This document shows, piece by piece, positions 8,561 through 17,372 of a DNA stretch of 64,000 bases. Below the pieces are notes generated by a model, which worked only from the letters and a program-made list of their open reading frames with translations, had not been told where the DNA came from and searched no databases. Position numbers and translations under genes: made by a program. The DNA is taken from the NCBI RefSeq assembly GCF_032842945.2, contig NZ_CP146607.1:1-64000 (forward strand), written 5' to 3'. How positions within the stretch are numbered: the stretch's first letter is position 1; each line of letters starts with the position of its first letter. This DNA comes from Roseovarius sp. W115. Lineage in GTDB: Bacteria; Pseudomonadota; Alphaproteobacteria; Rhodobacterales; Rhodobacteraceae.

Positions 8561-9130
8561 ATGGATATTGAGCGACTTGTTCGCGACAAGCTGATCTCTT
8601 TGTTGCAGAACGGGTTTGACTGTACACAAGAGGTTCAATTGCGCACGGTCAGTGGGCACAATGTGAGATGTGATGTTCTAGGGATCCCACGAAACGAAGA
8701 ATTCTCGGGTTGCTGCCTGGCTTTCGAATGCAAACGTCCTAGCCAAGAATGGCACTACGCGCCTTGGTCACGAGCTATCAAACAGGCCTCAGACAACGTG
8801 GGGGCCGATGTCACTGACCAAAGGTTCCCTGATGCGGGAACCGTCACGGCCGCTTTTCTCTTTCCTGCACCTATGATTGTTCCACGAGGCAGTACGCAGC
8901 AAGCCAATGACTTGATCCGTGACGGATTTGAAGAGGCTGTGGCGGGGATGTTTCATCTCGCCCTGATGTTTCGAGTGGGAAAGGCTGGCACAACTAGTTT
9001 GGGGAAGGAAAGACAGTTGAGCTTAGTCCTTGGTCCAAACGAGATATGGAACGCGCGCAATGGCTTTACGAAAAATGGATACGATCTGCTGTTGAGCGGG
9101 AGACCGATTGGATCGAGCAATCGGAAATGA
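8561..9130 (+). CDS. PD-(D/E)XK-like nuclease domain protein
   Basis: A 189-aa protein without a family name I can assign. Residues 24-60 resemble the restriction-endonuclease core: a glutamate (E24), then RCDVLGI with D38, then CLAFECKRP with E56 and K58, spaced like the D...ExK motif on adjacent strands. The remainder includes an alpha/beta region (TVTAAFLFP) and a helical tail. It is 91 bp downstream of the HNH gene and 290 bp upstream of the OLD-type nuclease, on the same strand. It could be an orphan restriction-like nuclease or part of a neighbouring defence unit. The motif assignment is by eye. Confidence 0.6.
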   Translation: MDIERLVRDKLISLLQNGFDCTQEVQLRTVSGHNVRCDVLGIPRNEEFSGCCLAFECKRPSQEWHYAPWSRAIKQASDNVGADVTDQRFPDAGTVTAAFLFPAPMIVPRGSTQQANDLIRDGFEEAVAGMFHLALMFRVGKAGTTSLGKERQLSLVLGPNEIWNARNGFTKNGYDLLLSGRPIGSSNRK

Positions 9131-9420
9131 ATGGTTCTGCTGACGCGCGTAGCCACCGCTCGTCCCGACTATTTGTATTTGGTAATGAGCACGGTTTCGA
9201 CAATGGGAAGACACATTATCAGGTGGTAGTAGGTCGTGTCTGATCAACGCTAAAGACGACCGAAAACGGTTACCACATTGCCCAAACAGTGTTTTCTTGC
9301 GACTGCAATTGCAGGTTGTCGATCTGTTTCGTACCGTAGCCACCATCAAGATCAGTCTCGGTACGTGGGCTTCCTGCCCGCATCGGATGGTGTAACCTCC
9401 AGGCAAGGCGCAGCGCAAGA
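9131..9420. other. Intergenic region before the Gabija-like pair
   Basis: I found no supportable gene in this 290-bp stretch. It contains a perfect 12-bp palindrome, CTGCAATTGCAG, at 9303-9314. This could be a regulator site for the downstream gene pair. No convincing promoter boxes were found. Confidence 0.4.
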
Positions 9421-11067
9421 ATGCACATTAAAAAGATCTACATAAAGAATTTCAAAAAGATACGGGACGACTATTTCGAATTTAACGACGACATCAACAT
9501 TCTCGTTGGCGATAACGAAAGCGGCAAAAGCACGATCTTGGAGGCGATTGAGCTTTGCCTAAACTTGCGACATCGCGGTAAACCGCTTTCAACCAGTCTG
9601 TCCGCTGATCTATTCAGTGTAGACGCTGTCGCCGACTTTCTTGCCGGGCCGAAAGACCAAGGCTCCTTCCCGGAGTTACTGATTGAAGCCTACCTTGAGG
9701 GCGACAGCGACCTCAAGGGGAACAACAACACCCTAGGATCAAACTGCCCAGGTATCTTTGTCCGTGTTTTTTTTGATCCTGATCTGGCCTCTGCTTACCT
9801 CGAATACTCCAAGAAGCCCGAAGACATCCTTTCGCTTCCAATCGAATTCTATCGTTTTGAATGGTATGCTTTTTCTTGGGATAAATTATCGCCTTACAAC
9901 AAGAGAATTTCCTGCCTGTTCGTTGATCCAACAGCGCTGCACCCAACAATGGGCGCACGGCGATACATTTCTGATATCCTCGAAACCGCTCTTGAGAGGG
10001 AAGACAAGACGCTCCTGAACACAAACTACCGACAATTAAAAAAGAAGTTTGACGCAGAGCCTGATGTCGTAAAGGTCAATAGCGAACTCGATAAGCAAGA
10101 TGACATAACGGGTAAGAATCTCGAATTCTCAATCGAGAGTTCCCCTCAGACCAGTTGGGAAAACAATCTTCAGCTTACTCTAGATAGCATCCCTTTTTCG
10201 CAGATTGGACAGGGCGAACAACACCAAGTTCAGATGAAGTTGGCGCTGTGGAAGAAGTCAACAGCCGCCAATGTGGTAATGATAGAAGAGCCAGAAATTC
10301 ACCTATCACATATGAATTTGGTAAAGTTGGTGAAGTTCATAGAAGACAGGCACCAGGGTCAGCAGATCTTTCTAACGACCCACAGTTCTTATGTTCTAAA
10401 CAAGCTCAGCTTTGAGAAAATTTGCCTTTTGGCAGATGGCTACAAACGTTTGCATGAGATTGACCCCAAGACCGTGAAAACACTTAGGCGGCTACCAGGA
10501 TACGATACATTGCGGGTCGTGCTCAGTAAAAGTGTGATCTTGGTTGAGGGCCCCTCGGATGAACTCGTCCTCAAGAAAATTTACCTCAAAAAATTCGGCA
10601 AGCTTCCCGAAGAAGACGGCATCGATATCATTGTCGTTCGTGGGATCGGCTTCAAAAACTTCTTGAACATTGCGCAGCATCTCGGAAATGCAGTGCATGT
10701 AGTCAAGGACAACGATGGAGATTGGCAAAAGAACATCGTGGATTGGAAGGCTCCATACGACGAGTATGGATTTATCAAGGTGTTCTCGCCCAAGCCTGCT
10801 CATGAAAACTCCCTGGAACCAGCATTCATTTACGCAAACTCAGGTTCACAGACTAAGTTGGATGTCTATGCCAAGGTGGTTTTGTCAACGCAAACATACA
10901 ATGAATACGCCACTGGTGATTTGGCGGCGAGACAGGCTTTCCTAACCAATTGGTTCTCGGGCGAGGGAACAGGTGGCAGGAAGGTCGACTCCGCGATGCG
11001 AATCTTTGAATCGGACGATGAATTAACGGTACCGAACTACCTCATTGAGGCTTTGCATTTTGACTAA
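9421..11067 (+). CDS. OLD-family ATPase/TOPRIM nuclease, GajA-like
   Basis: A 548-aa protein. The N-terminal ABC-type ATPase has Walker A GDNESGKST (30-38), a degenerate signature QIGQGEQHQVQMKLAL, Walker B NVVMIEEPEIHLS and an H-loop TTHSS. The C-terminal TOPRIM domain shows ILVEGPSDELVLKKI, the VVRGIGFKNF strand and the acidic VKDNDGD. OLD proteins paired with a UvrD-type helicase are class 2, which includes GajA of Gabija; GajA nicks DNA when nucleotide pools fall. The helicase gene overlaps its 3' end by up to 23 bp. Size is slightly below GajA of Bacillus cereus, so the Gabija label is a family-level call. Confidence 0.85.
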   Translation: MHIKKIYIKNFKKIRDDYFEFNDDINILVGDNESGKSTILEAIELCLNLRHRGKPLSTSLSADLFSVDAVADFLAGPKDQGSFPELLIEAYLEGDSDLKGNNNTLGSNCPGIFVRVFFDPDLASAYLEYSKKPEDILSLPIEFYRFEWYAFSWDKLSPYNKRISCLFVDPTALHPTMGARRYISDILETALEREDKTLLNTNYRQLKKKFDAEPDVVKVNSELDKQDDITGKNLEFSIESSPQTSWENNLQLTLDSIPFSQIGQGEQHQVQMKLALWKKSTAANVVMIEEPEIHLSHMNLVKLVKFIEDRHQGQQIFLTTHSSYVLNKLSFEKICLLADGYKRLHEIDPKTVKTLRRLPGYDTLRVVLSKSVILVEGPSDELVLKKIYLKKFGKLPEEDGIDIIVVRGIGFKNFLNIAQHLGNAVHVVKDNDGDWQKNIVDWKAPYDEYGFIKVFSPKPAHENSLEPAFIYANSGSQTKLDVYAKVVLSTQTYNEYATGDLAARQAFLTNWFSGEGTGGRKVDSAMRIFESDDELTVPNYLIEALHFD

Positions 11068-12244
11068 GGAGTTGATCATTGCGTGTGCTGGCGCGGGTAA
11101 GTCTGCCAAGATCATTAATGATGCCATTGCTCGGTATCGAGATCGGAAACGTTCTTTGATCTTGACGTATACCGATTGCAACCAACGCCAGATCATCCAG
11201 CGTCTTTCTTCCAAGTTGGGGGCCGTCCCTCCCGAAATCAAAGTCAAAGGGTGGTTTACCTTTTTGTTGGAGGACATGGTACGACCATATCAATCGTGCG
11301 TTCTAGAAGACAGAGTGAGCGGCCTAAATTTCAATGAAACTGATCCACACAAGCGAAATGGATACACTATTAGAGGCCGCGCTGAGCGCGCATCAGGCGG
11401 CAGCATCAACCAACAGCATTTCGTCACAAAAGAGACCCAAAAAGCCCACTCAGCATATCTGTCGAAGTTTGCTTGTAGAATTGCAGAAGAGACTAAAATC
11501 ATAAGAAAGGTTGGGCGCAAATCCTACAAAGTTGGATGCGCAACCGAGCGCCTTGAAGAGATTTATGACGTCATCTTCATTGATGAGGTTCAGGATCTCG
11601 TCGGCTGGGACTTCGAACTGCTGCGGTTGTTCTCTGCATGCTCCGAACTAGACGTCATTTGTGTCGGAGATTTCAGGCAGACCATCTACCAAACCGCCAA
11701 TGCTCAGAAGAAACCCAAGAGCAACGCTGAAAAAGTATCATATTTTCAGGACATCGGGTTTTCGCAATCCAGCCTGAATAAGAGTCGTCGTTCTGTCGCC
11801 TCCATCTGTACGTTTTCCGACAGAATACACCATGGCCTTGGATTTCGTTCCACAATCTCAGGCGTCGATGAGCGAAACCTACCAGCCGCGATTGCTGAGC
11901 ATCTTGGCGTGTTCGCTGTGAAGAGAGCCGACTTCGAGGCTTACTACGAGCGCTATCGTCCTACTATTCTGCGGCAGAGCCATTCCACTGAGCAGCAGAT
12001 TTGCTCAGGGCGCGAAGCGTTCAACTTTGGCAAGTCCAAAGGTATGACGTTTTGCCGAACACTTATTATTCCCACAGGACCGCAGAAAGCATTCTTGCAA
12101 GGCAACTCGAATGCAATTGCGGCTGGCTCTACTGACAAGGCAGTAAACGCATTCTACGTAGCCTCTACCAGAGCTCGATACAGCACCGGTTTCTTGTTAG
12201 ATGAAGACGTTAGCATCGACGGCGTTACTGCATGGCGCCCGTAG
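11045..12244 (+). CDS. Compact UvrD-like SF1 helicase, GajB-like
   Basis: About 394-399 aa, shorter than usual GajB or UvrD. Superfamily 1A motifs are present: ACAGAGKSAKI (motif I), SLILTYTDCNQ (Ia), VIFIDEVQDL (II), ICVGDFRQTIY (III), SLNKSRRS (IV), KGMTFCRTLII (V) and NAFYVASTRAR (VI). The long 1B/2B insertions of UvrD are largely missing. No ATG fits the start. TTG at 11045 and TTG at 11060 are candidates, and the latter has GAGG nine bases upstream. Overlap with the OLD gene points to coupled translation of a Gabija-like two-gene system. Confidence 0.85.
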   Translation: MRLCILTKELIIACAGAGKSAKIINDAIARYRDRKRSLILTYTDCNQRQIIQRLSSKLGAVPPEIKVKGWFTFLLEDMVRPYQSCVLEDRVSGLNFNETDPHKRNGYTIRGRAERASGGSINQQHFVTKETQKAHSAYLSKFACRIAEETKIIRKVGRKSYKVGCATERLEEIYDVIFIDEVQDLVGWDFELLRLFSACSELDVICVGDFRQTIYQTANAQKKPKSNAEKVSYFQDIGFSQSSLNKSRRSVASICTFSDRIHHGLGFRSTISGVDERNLPAAIAEHLGVFAVKRADFEAYYERYRPTILRQSHSTEQQICSGREAFNFGKSKGMTFCRTLIIPTGPQKAFLQGNSNAIAAGSTDKAVNAFYVASTRARYSTGFLLDEDVSIDGVTAWRP

Positions 12245-12265
12245 TGCGGCAACGTCTATGTGAAT

Positions 12266-12278
12266 GAGGCGACGCCTC
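12266..12278. terminator. Short GC-rich hairpin between convergent genes
   Basis: GAGGCG-A-CGCCTC forms a perfect 6-bp stem just after the helicase stop, in the gap between the helicase and the convergent recombinase gene. The one-base loop and the lack of a strong T-run make it a weak terminator candidate. Confidence 0.35.
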
Positions 12279-12318
12279 CTTGTTGGCTGCTTCCATAGTT
12301 GAGGCCTCGTGCCTAGCT

Positions 12319-13245
12319 TCAGTTGCGCTGAACGTTGAGTATATCTGCTCGCTCTAGTGCTGATCGCAAGGCAGTGTTCGAAACCCGCACATAGATCTCC
12401 GTTGTCCTTAGGTTGGCATGTCCGAGCAGCGCCTGAACCATGCGGATGTCGGTGCCTTCCTCGATCAAGAGGGTCGCGGCAGAATGTCTGAACCGGTGCG
12501 GCGTCAGATGGGGTGCGATCCCTAAGCGATCTGACAGCACCCGAAGCCGTTTCCGAAAAGTTTGCGACCGAAGCCGACGACCAACAGCGTTCAGAAAGAG
12601 CGGCGACTTCCGCGAACTGTGCGTGGCCCGAAATGTGCAGTATTGCCGAAAGACCTCCTGCAACTCCGCATTCGGCACAAACACAATCCGCTCCTTGTTG
12701 CCTTTGCCGCGCACGATCATTTGGGCGGCGTCGGTGGAGACATCGCGGATCTTCAGGTTGGTGAGTTCACTGATCCGAAGACCGGTCACAATCAGCAGTT
12801 TGATGATCAAGATCGTGGCCTCCTGATCAGTGGCGATGGCTGAGTGAGCTGGCCGTGCACTGGTCGGCTCGGCTTCTGACTCCAAGACGGCTTTCAAGGT
12901 TTCCCGTTCTATCGGTCGAGGCAGGCGCCGTGGAATGCGGGCCGAAGCGCGGACGCCGGTAAATGGGGAGGGCAGGGCGCTGTTCCGATCTGCGCGCCAG
13001 GCGAAGTACGACTTGAGGGTGACGAGCCGCCGCTCGATGGTTGCGGGCTTGGCTTTCAGTTCATCGCGCAGATGACGATGGTAGGCGAGGATGTCGTCTT
13101 TCGATAGCGGATCCGAGAGCCTGTGGATCTGAGTGAAGCGCGCAAAGGTGCGCAGATCCTGGGCGTAGGCACGCAATGTGTGATGGCCGACGCCGCGTTC
13201 ATCGCGGCGTGAGTTGACGAAAGCGGTGTGATCGAGATGGGACAT
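12319..13245 (-). CDS. Tyrosine recombinase (XerC/D-like integrase)
   Basis: A 308-aa protein with a SAM-like N-terminal core-binding domain (about 5-90) and a complete catalytic domain. The residues are visible as R157 (TGLRISELTNL), K184 (GKGNKER), H250-x2-R253 (TPHRFRHSA), H276 (LLGHANLRTT) and the nucleophile Y285 (EIYVRV). AGGAG lies six bases before the ATG. Sitting at the right border of the defence island, with a 35-bp repeat 51 bp upstream of its start, it probably mobilises or once mobilised this DNA. It is not the conserved chromosomal XerC or XerD. Confidence 0.92.
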   Translation of the reverse strand: MSHLDHTAFVNSRRDERGVGHHTLRAYAQDLRTFARFTQIHRLSDPLSKDDILAYHRHLRDELKAKPATIERRLVTLKSYFAWRADRNSALPSPFTGVRASARIPRRLPRPIERETLKAVLESEAEPTSARPAHSAIATDQEATILIIKLLIVTGLRISELTNLKIRDVSTDAAQMIVRGKGNKERIVFVPNAELQEVFRQYCTFRATHSSRKSPLFLNAVGRRLRSQTFRKRLRVLSDRLGIAPHLTPHRFRHSAATLLIEEGTDIRMVQALLGHANLRTTEIYVRVSNTALRSALERADILNVQRN

Positions 13246-13295
13246 GTTGGACTCCTGTTGAGGTGTCCTGCCAGTGCATCACAGTCTCGGGGATC

Positions 13296-13330
13296 GGCGA
13301 AATCGCCCGCCGAACCGGTAACGATAATGG
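13296..13330 (+). repeat. 35-bp direct repeat, left copy
   Basis: This sequence matches 17373-17407 at 29 of 35 positions in the same orientation. Shared cores are GAAATCGCC and CACGATAATGG/AACGATAATGG. The left copy contains the inverted repeat GGCGA-AA-TCGCC. It lies just upstream of the tyrosine recombinase gene, where an attachment or recombination site would be expected. Confidence 0.65.
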
Positions 13331-13458
13331 AAATGTTATCGAACGCCACGCTTCAGTTCTTTAGACGCTCGTTCACACCGCGATGCCGATGACAGCAAAG
13401 GCTTGACTCGGGTCTTATTAAGGTAGTTGCGCAACGTGACTGATGACGAGAATTCTCT

Positions 13459-14883
13459 TTACTTGTAAAACTTCTTCGCCTGCGGATGGTCTTTGATTTG
13501 CTCGGGCCTGTAGGGTTTCATTTCCCCAACGTGTGACACAGCTTGCGCCTTGAGCCGTTCGAGAACGGATGGATGCAGTTTAAAGATGGGCTCAACTATA
13601 CGCGGCTTGCTAGGCCACTTTTTCTTTATCGGCCCGAACTTGAACATGTAGGTTTCTTCATGTTGCATGGCCGTTGGATCCGGCGATCTGACCAGCATGT
13701 CTTCATTGATCTGTATTTCCGGCACACATTCCTGCAATTCTGTGACCATCCAATCCAGGGCGATATCGCTCAGGCGCGACTCCGGTTCCAGGTAGCTGCC
13801 GCCCACGTCACTGTGGCAACCGGAAAACCATACCTGCTTTAGCCACTCGGGCTTTCGCCCTACGGTCTTTTCGGCTTCCGCTCGCATTGCCCATTTTACT
13901 CTGGGAAAGTCTTTGCGATGTTCGTCGATCGCCAGAGCATGTCGAGCGAAACGGACATCAGAATCCAACCATTTGTCGTAGTTCTTGCGATTCCAGACGG
14001 CCCGATGCCCGTTTTTCCAAATGGCCCACCAGTCACGGGCGTTGGAAATTTTGAGCGGCTTGTCAGGATCGGGTGAAAAATACTTGAACTGCGACCAACG
14101 CAACTTTGCATACCAATAGGAGGTTATGCCCAATAGGACAGCGGGTGCCAGCCAAAATAACCAATGCCAAGACAGAAGAAGAGATACTGCAATCAAGCCC
14201 GCCATCATAATCAAACCCGCAACGATTAGATAACCCACGAGTACATTGCCAAGTGCTGCAACCGTATCGAAGACGCCAACGAATGTCGGTTGCACGTTTC
14301 CCTGAACGTCCTCGTCTGCATCTGGAACGAAACTCCCGTATTTGCGCCGAAACCGTCTGCCCAACTCTTCACGGTTGCTGAAATAGGGCTCCTGCCCGCG
14401 GGGATAGCCGTTTCCATGATTGTAAACATAGTTGACGGCATCGCTCGCGATTTTCCGTAGACGATCTCCATAGCGAGGAATTGGAGAGCCGTCGGGTATT
14501 TTTGTTGGTATACCGCAGAGGTTCATGACGTTTGTCACAGCTCTTGCAGTGTAGGCGCCGCGAGAAAAACCGAATACCAGTATGCGGTCACCGGGCTCGT
14601 AATATGAGATGATCTTTTCGTAGCAGTCGATCACGTTTTCATCGATGCCCGTACCAACTGCCGCTTCAAGCGTGTTTCGTATTCGTTTGAAAGTGAGGCC
14701 TCCAACTTCTCCTGCCCCAAGACCAGCGTCGTAGAAACAAACCTGATCACTTGGTTTGATGGGCGAGGAAGGTCCCGGCCTCATCGCTCGATACATCTTA
14801 TAGACATTGGATAGACGTTGATCTGGTTTCAGACCCCCCACTTGGCCGGTCCCATCAGAGAAAATCAGTATGAGTTTTGACAT
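13459..14883 (-). CDS. DUF2235 alpha/beta hydrolase with an internal membrane hairpin
   Basis: A 474-aa protein. The N-terminal LILIFSDGTG and the nucleophile elbow VFGFSRGAYTARAV (G-F-S-R-G) define DUF2235, the fold shared with type VI phospholipase effectors of the Tle1 group. The other triad members are likely in TFVGVFDTVAALG (Asp) and FSGCHSDVGGSY (His). Between them, around residues 215-262, lie two hydrophobic helices (VGYLIVAGLIMMAGLIAVSL and a following WLFWLAPAVLLGI), so the protein is probably membrane-anchored. No immunity gene or secretion signal is evident. It stands alone on the minus strand, with a 13331-13458 noncoding gap after its end. Confidence 0.82.
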   Translation of the reverse strand: MSKLILIFSDGTGQVGGLKPDQRLSNVYKMYRAMRPGPSSPIKPSDQVCFYDAGLGAGEVGGLTFKRIRNTLEAAVGTGIDENVIDCYEKIISYYEPGDRILVFGFSRGAYTARAVTNVMNLCGIPTKIPDGSPIPRYGDRLRKIASDAVNYVYNHGNGYPRGQEPYFSNREELGRRFRRKYGSFVPDADEDVQGNVQPTFVGVFDTVAALGNVLVGYLIVAGLIMMAGLIAVSLLLSWHWLFWLAPAVLLGITSYWYAKLRWSQFKYFSPDPDKPLKISNARDWWAIWKNGHRAVWNRKNYDKWLDSDVRFARHALAIDEHRKDFPRVKWAMRAEAEKTVGRKPEWLKQVWFSGCHSDVGGSYLEPESRLSDIALDWMVTELQECVPEIQINEDMLVRSPDPTAMQHEETYMFKFGPIKKKWPSKPRIVEPIFKLHPSVLERLKAQAVSHVGEMKPYRPEQIKDHPQAKKFYK

Positions 14884-15110
14884 CTGCTTGCCCGCCCGTC
14901 CTCGTTTTGATGTATCGATTCCTCAGAAATCCATGCCTTATCAACGTGGTTTTCGTTGGCTCAACTTAATAAAAAGGATAATTCCGACTATCCTTCTAAA
15001 TGGGATTGAGAGATTCGATTTCGTTACACTTATTTCATTTGTTACACATATTTCACTTGCGTGGATAAGTCCAGCCGCCATATATGGTAGAAAAAGGAGG
15101 CCAGAGAGTT

Positions 15111-15584
15111 ATGACCGCAGTGAACACAGACGCCGCTCAGAACGAGGTTCAGGGGCTTAAAGATCGGCTCCCGACGGAGGCTGAAATTGATAGTGCAGCA
15201 CATGCCGCCACAGCGATTGCCGTGGCGATGGAGCTGGATGGTGGTTTGAAAATCTCCGGCGAGAATGGCGGCCCGGTGAAGATCGCGCCAGCCGTCGGTG
15301 ACCTAATTATAGAGCTTCTTGGGCATGTTAGCGCCGGGAATATGGTTACATTGGTGCCGGTGAGCGCTATGCTGACAACTCAGCAGGCGGCGGATATGCT
15401 TAATGTATCCCGACCACATCTGACAAAACTGCTGAAGCAGGGCAAAATCCGGTTCGAAGAGGTAGGAAAACATCGCCGCGTACCACTACCTGCATTGATG
15501 CAGTACAGAGAAGAAAAGGCACGTCTGCAAGAAGAGGCGATGCAGGAACTCGCGCGCCTTGGCCAGGAGTATGACCAAGCGTGA
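15111..15584 (+). CDS. HTH antitoxin of a PIN toxin-antitoxin pair
   Basis: A 157-aa protein. The N-terminal half is mixed alpha/beta. The C-terminal half has an excisionase/MerR-type helix-turn-helix (LTTQQAADMLNVSRPHLTKL) followed by FEEVGKHRRVP, as in helix_turn_helix_17 proteins, and a helical tail likely to bind the toxin. ATG at 15111 is preferred because AAAGGAGG lies 10 bases upstream; an earlier ATG at 15084 lacks this. Its stop overlaps the GTG start of the PIN gene. It probably represses the pair by binding its promoter. Confidence 0.85.
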   Translation: MTAVNTDAAQNEVQGLKDRLPTEAEIDSAAHAATAIAVAMELDGGLKISGENGGPVKIAPAVGDLIIELLGHVSAGNMVTLVPVSAMLTTQQAADMLNVSRPHLTKLLKQGKIRFEEVGKHRRVPLPALMQYREEKARLQEEAMQELARLGQEYDQA

Positions 15585-16159
15585 GCCATGTAGCAAATCC
15601 CTTTGTCGTCGTTCTCGACGCAAATGTCTTGTATCCCTTCCGAACCAGAGATGTTCTCTTTACCTTTGCTCAGCATGGTTTGTTTCGAGCAAGGTTCACT
15701 AACCAGATCATGGATGAGTGGACCCGAAATCTGATTGAGAATAAGCCTGAGTTGAAAGACAGTGTGCGGCGCCAGGAGCGTGTAATCAGAGAAGTCTTCG
15801 AGGAATGTTTCGTTACCGGATTTGAACCGTTGGTAAGCGGCCTTAACCTGCCGGATAAAAATGATCGCCACGTACTTGCGGCAGCGATCAAATGCTCAGC
15901 TCAAGTCATCGTAACAGAGAATAAGAAAGATTTTCCGGAAGACATTTTGGAAGAGTACAGTGTCGAAGCCTTGAGTGCCGATGACATGCTTGCAAATACT
16001 TATGACTTGTTTCCGATAGATGGAGCCCGGGCCTTGAGAGCTGTTCGTCAACGGTACGGCAATCCACCCTTCACGGCGTCGGAATTTCTTCTGGATTTGA
16101 CAAAGTGTGGCATGCCGAAACTAGCTGCCATGGCACGTTCTGGGATCGAGTATCTTTAA
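15581..16159 (+). CDS. PIN-domain ribonuclease toxin
   Basis: A 192-aa protein with the PIN acidic motifs VVLDANVLYP (first Asp), DEW in the TNQIMDEWTRNL helix, and LPDKNDRHVLAAAI with VTENKKDFP for the C-terminal metal ligands. This is the larger PIN_3-type class, which pairs with HTH antitoxins. It starts with GTG at 15581, overlapping the antitoxin stop (GTGA). Expected to cleave RNA when the antitoxin is lost, and could stabilise this island or plasmid. The C-terminal region (about 140-192) extends beyond the minimal fold. Confidence 0.88.
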   Translation: MSHVANPFVVVLDANVLYPFRTRDVLFTFAQHGLFRARFTNQIMDEWTRNLIENKPELKDSVRRQERVIREVFEECFVTGFEPLVSGLNLPDKNDRHVLAAAIKCSAQVIVTENKKDFPEDILEEYSVEALSADDMLANTYDLFPIDGARALRAVRQRYGNPPFTASEFLLDLTKCGMPKLAAMARSGIEYL

Positions 16160-16210
16160 GTTTCACCCTGTGAGTGCATCAGCCGACAGTTACGAGTAAG
16201 GACGCCTAGA

Positions 16211-17329
16211 ATGTTTATCGCCCAGCAGATGCTGTCCCTCCTGGAACACGGAGCCAAGTCGAACATTAGGATGGCCCTTGCACAGGTGGGACTTCTGTCG
16301 CGTTGGGTAGAGACAGCAAAACTCTTCCGAAGCGTGCTGGACGATTACGAGCTCTTTACCTTCGATCAGAGCGCTTTGGTTCCAGCCTCCGACATTCGGA
16401 CCGACAACCATCGCGGATTGCTGGGGATCGCCGGTCATGTAACCAGGAAGCCGAGGCGCCTCTTTATCGAATGCTCACAATCCGATCTTGAGATCACGAT
16501 GCCCCAGTTCGAGTTCAACTATGCGCTGCCTCCGGAGGAGCGGACAGGCAGATACGGGATTATAAAACGCCGGGGTGTCGTGATGGACATTCATGGAAAT
16601 GGCACCTGCACGATCCAGACCATCAATCGCTCGGAATTCGAAGTAGAAAAGCGCCGAATGTTGAATGAGGGCCTCTCGCGAGAAGAGGTCAATTTTATCT
16701 CCAATATGGTGCAGCTTTCGCCATCCATGGGAGAGATCAAAGTTGACATGAACCGGGAGTTGGAGGTCACACATAAGGAATTCGTCTGCAATCTTCCCAA
16801 AGACCTCTCTAAGGCCGAGATCGAAGCCGAGTGGGCTCGCTACCAGGTCGATGAGAGATTTTGGGCGCAGACAAGTGAAACGACCTTGAACACGGACTAT
16901 GCGGGCGGATTTCGCCCGCTCGAAGATCACATGGTCGAGTTGCTTGGCATCTTCCAGGCCGGGATCGCGATGGCGGCAGTGCTGGAGCTCAAGGGTACCG
17001 AGCAAACCCCCAGACCAGTTGTTCTCCCCCGTAAAACCGGCTCCGGCGCCAAGCGTCGTGTGCAAAACGGAACAAACTTAACCCAGGGCCCCCGGAAGAG
17101 GTCGATCAGCATCGTGACCATGCACCTTAGCGAGGAGATCCTGATTTCCATGAGAAACCGGGAGGATCGCGTTCCGAGGGACCCGCCAGCAGAAGGCCAA
17201 GGCACCTCGCGAGCGCTTCACTATGTCCGGGGCCACCTGTTCCTGGCTCGCAATGGACAGATCGTCTACCGAAAGCCCCACTTCAGGGGTCGGGCGGGAC
17301 TCAGAACCCTTACTAAGGTTGTCGCTTGA
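16211..17329 (+). CDS. Unknown 372-aa protein
   Basis: I do not recognise the family. It is soluble-looking, without signal peptide or membrane helices. A helical start (MLSLLEHGAKSNIRMALAQ) is followed by a mixed middle, a basic low-complexity linker (about 290-315) and a compact C-terminal motif HYVRGHLFLARNGQIVYRKPHFRG. That last motif, a short beta unit with histidines and arginines ending in HxRG, occurs in phage- and mobile-element-linked proteins of unknown function. AAGGA lies upstream of the ATG. It is alone between the PIN pair and the right 35-bp repeat, so it may belong to the same mobile segment. Confidence 0.6.
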   Translation: MFIAQQMLSLLEHGAKSNIRMALAQVGLLSRWVETAKLFRSVLDDYELFTFDQSALVPASDIRTDNHRGLLGIAGHVTRKPRRLFIECSQSDLEITMPQFEFNYALPPEERTGRYGIIKRRGVVMDIHGNGTCTIQTINRSEFEVEKRRMLNEGLSREEVNFISNMVQLSPSMGEIKVDMNRELEVTHKEFVCNLPKDLSKAEIEAEWARYQVDERFWAQTSETTLNTDYAGGFRPLEDHMVELLGIFQAGIAMAAVLELKGTEQTPRPVVLPRKTGSGAKRRVQNGTNLTQGPRKRSISIVTMHLSEEILISMRNREDRVPRDPPAEGQGTSRALHYVRGHLFLARNGQIVYRKPHFRGRAGLRTLTKVVA

Positions 17330-17372
17330 AGCAAAGACTAAGGCTCGCGTCGCGTAAATGGCGATAGTAGCC

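Noticed and set aside
12266..12278. Strong intrinsic terminator
   Set aside because: The stem is short, the loop is one base and there is no T-run, so it is listed only as a weak candidate.
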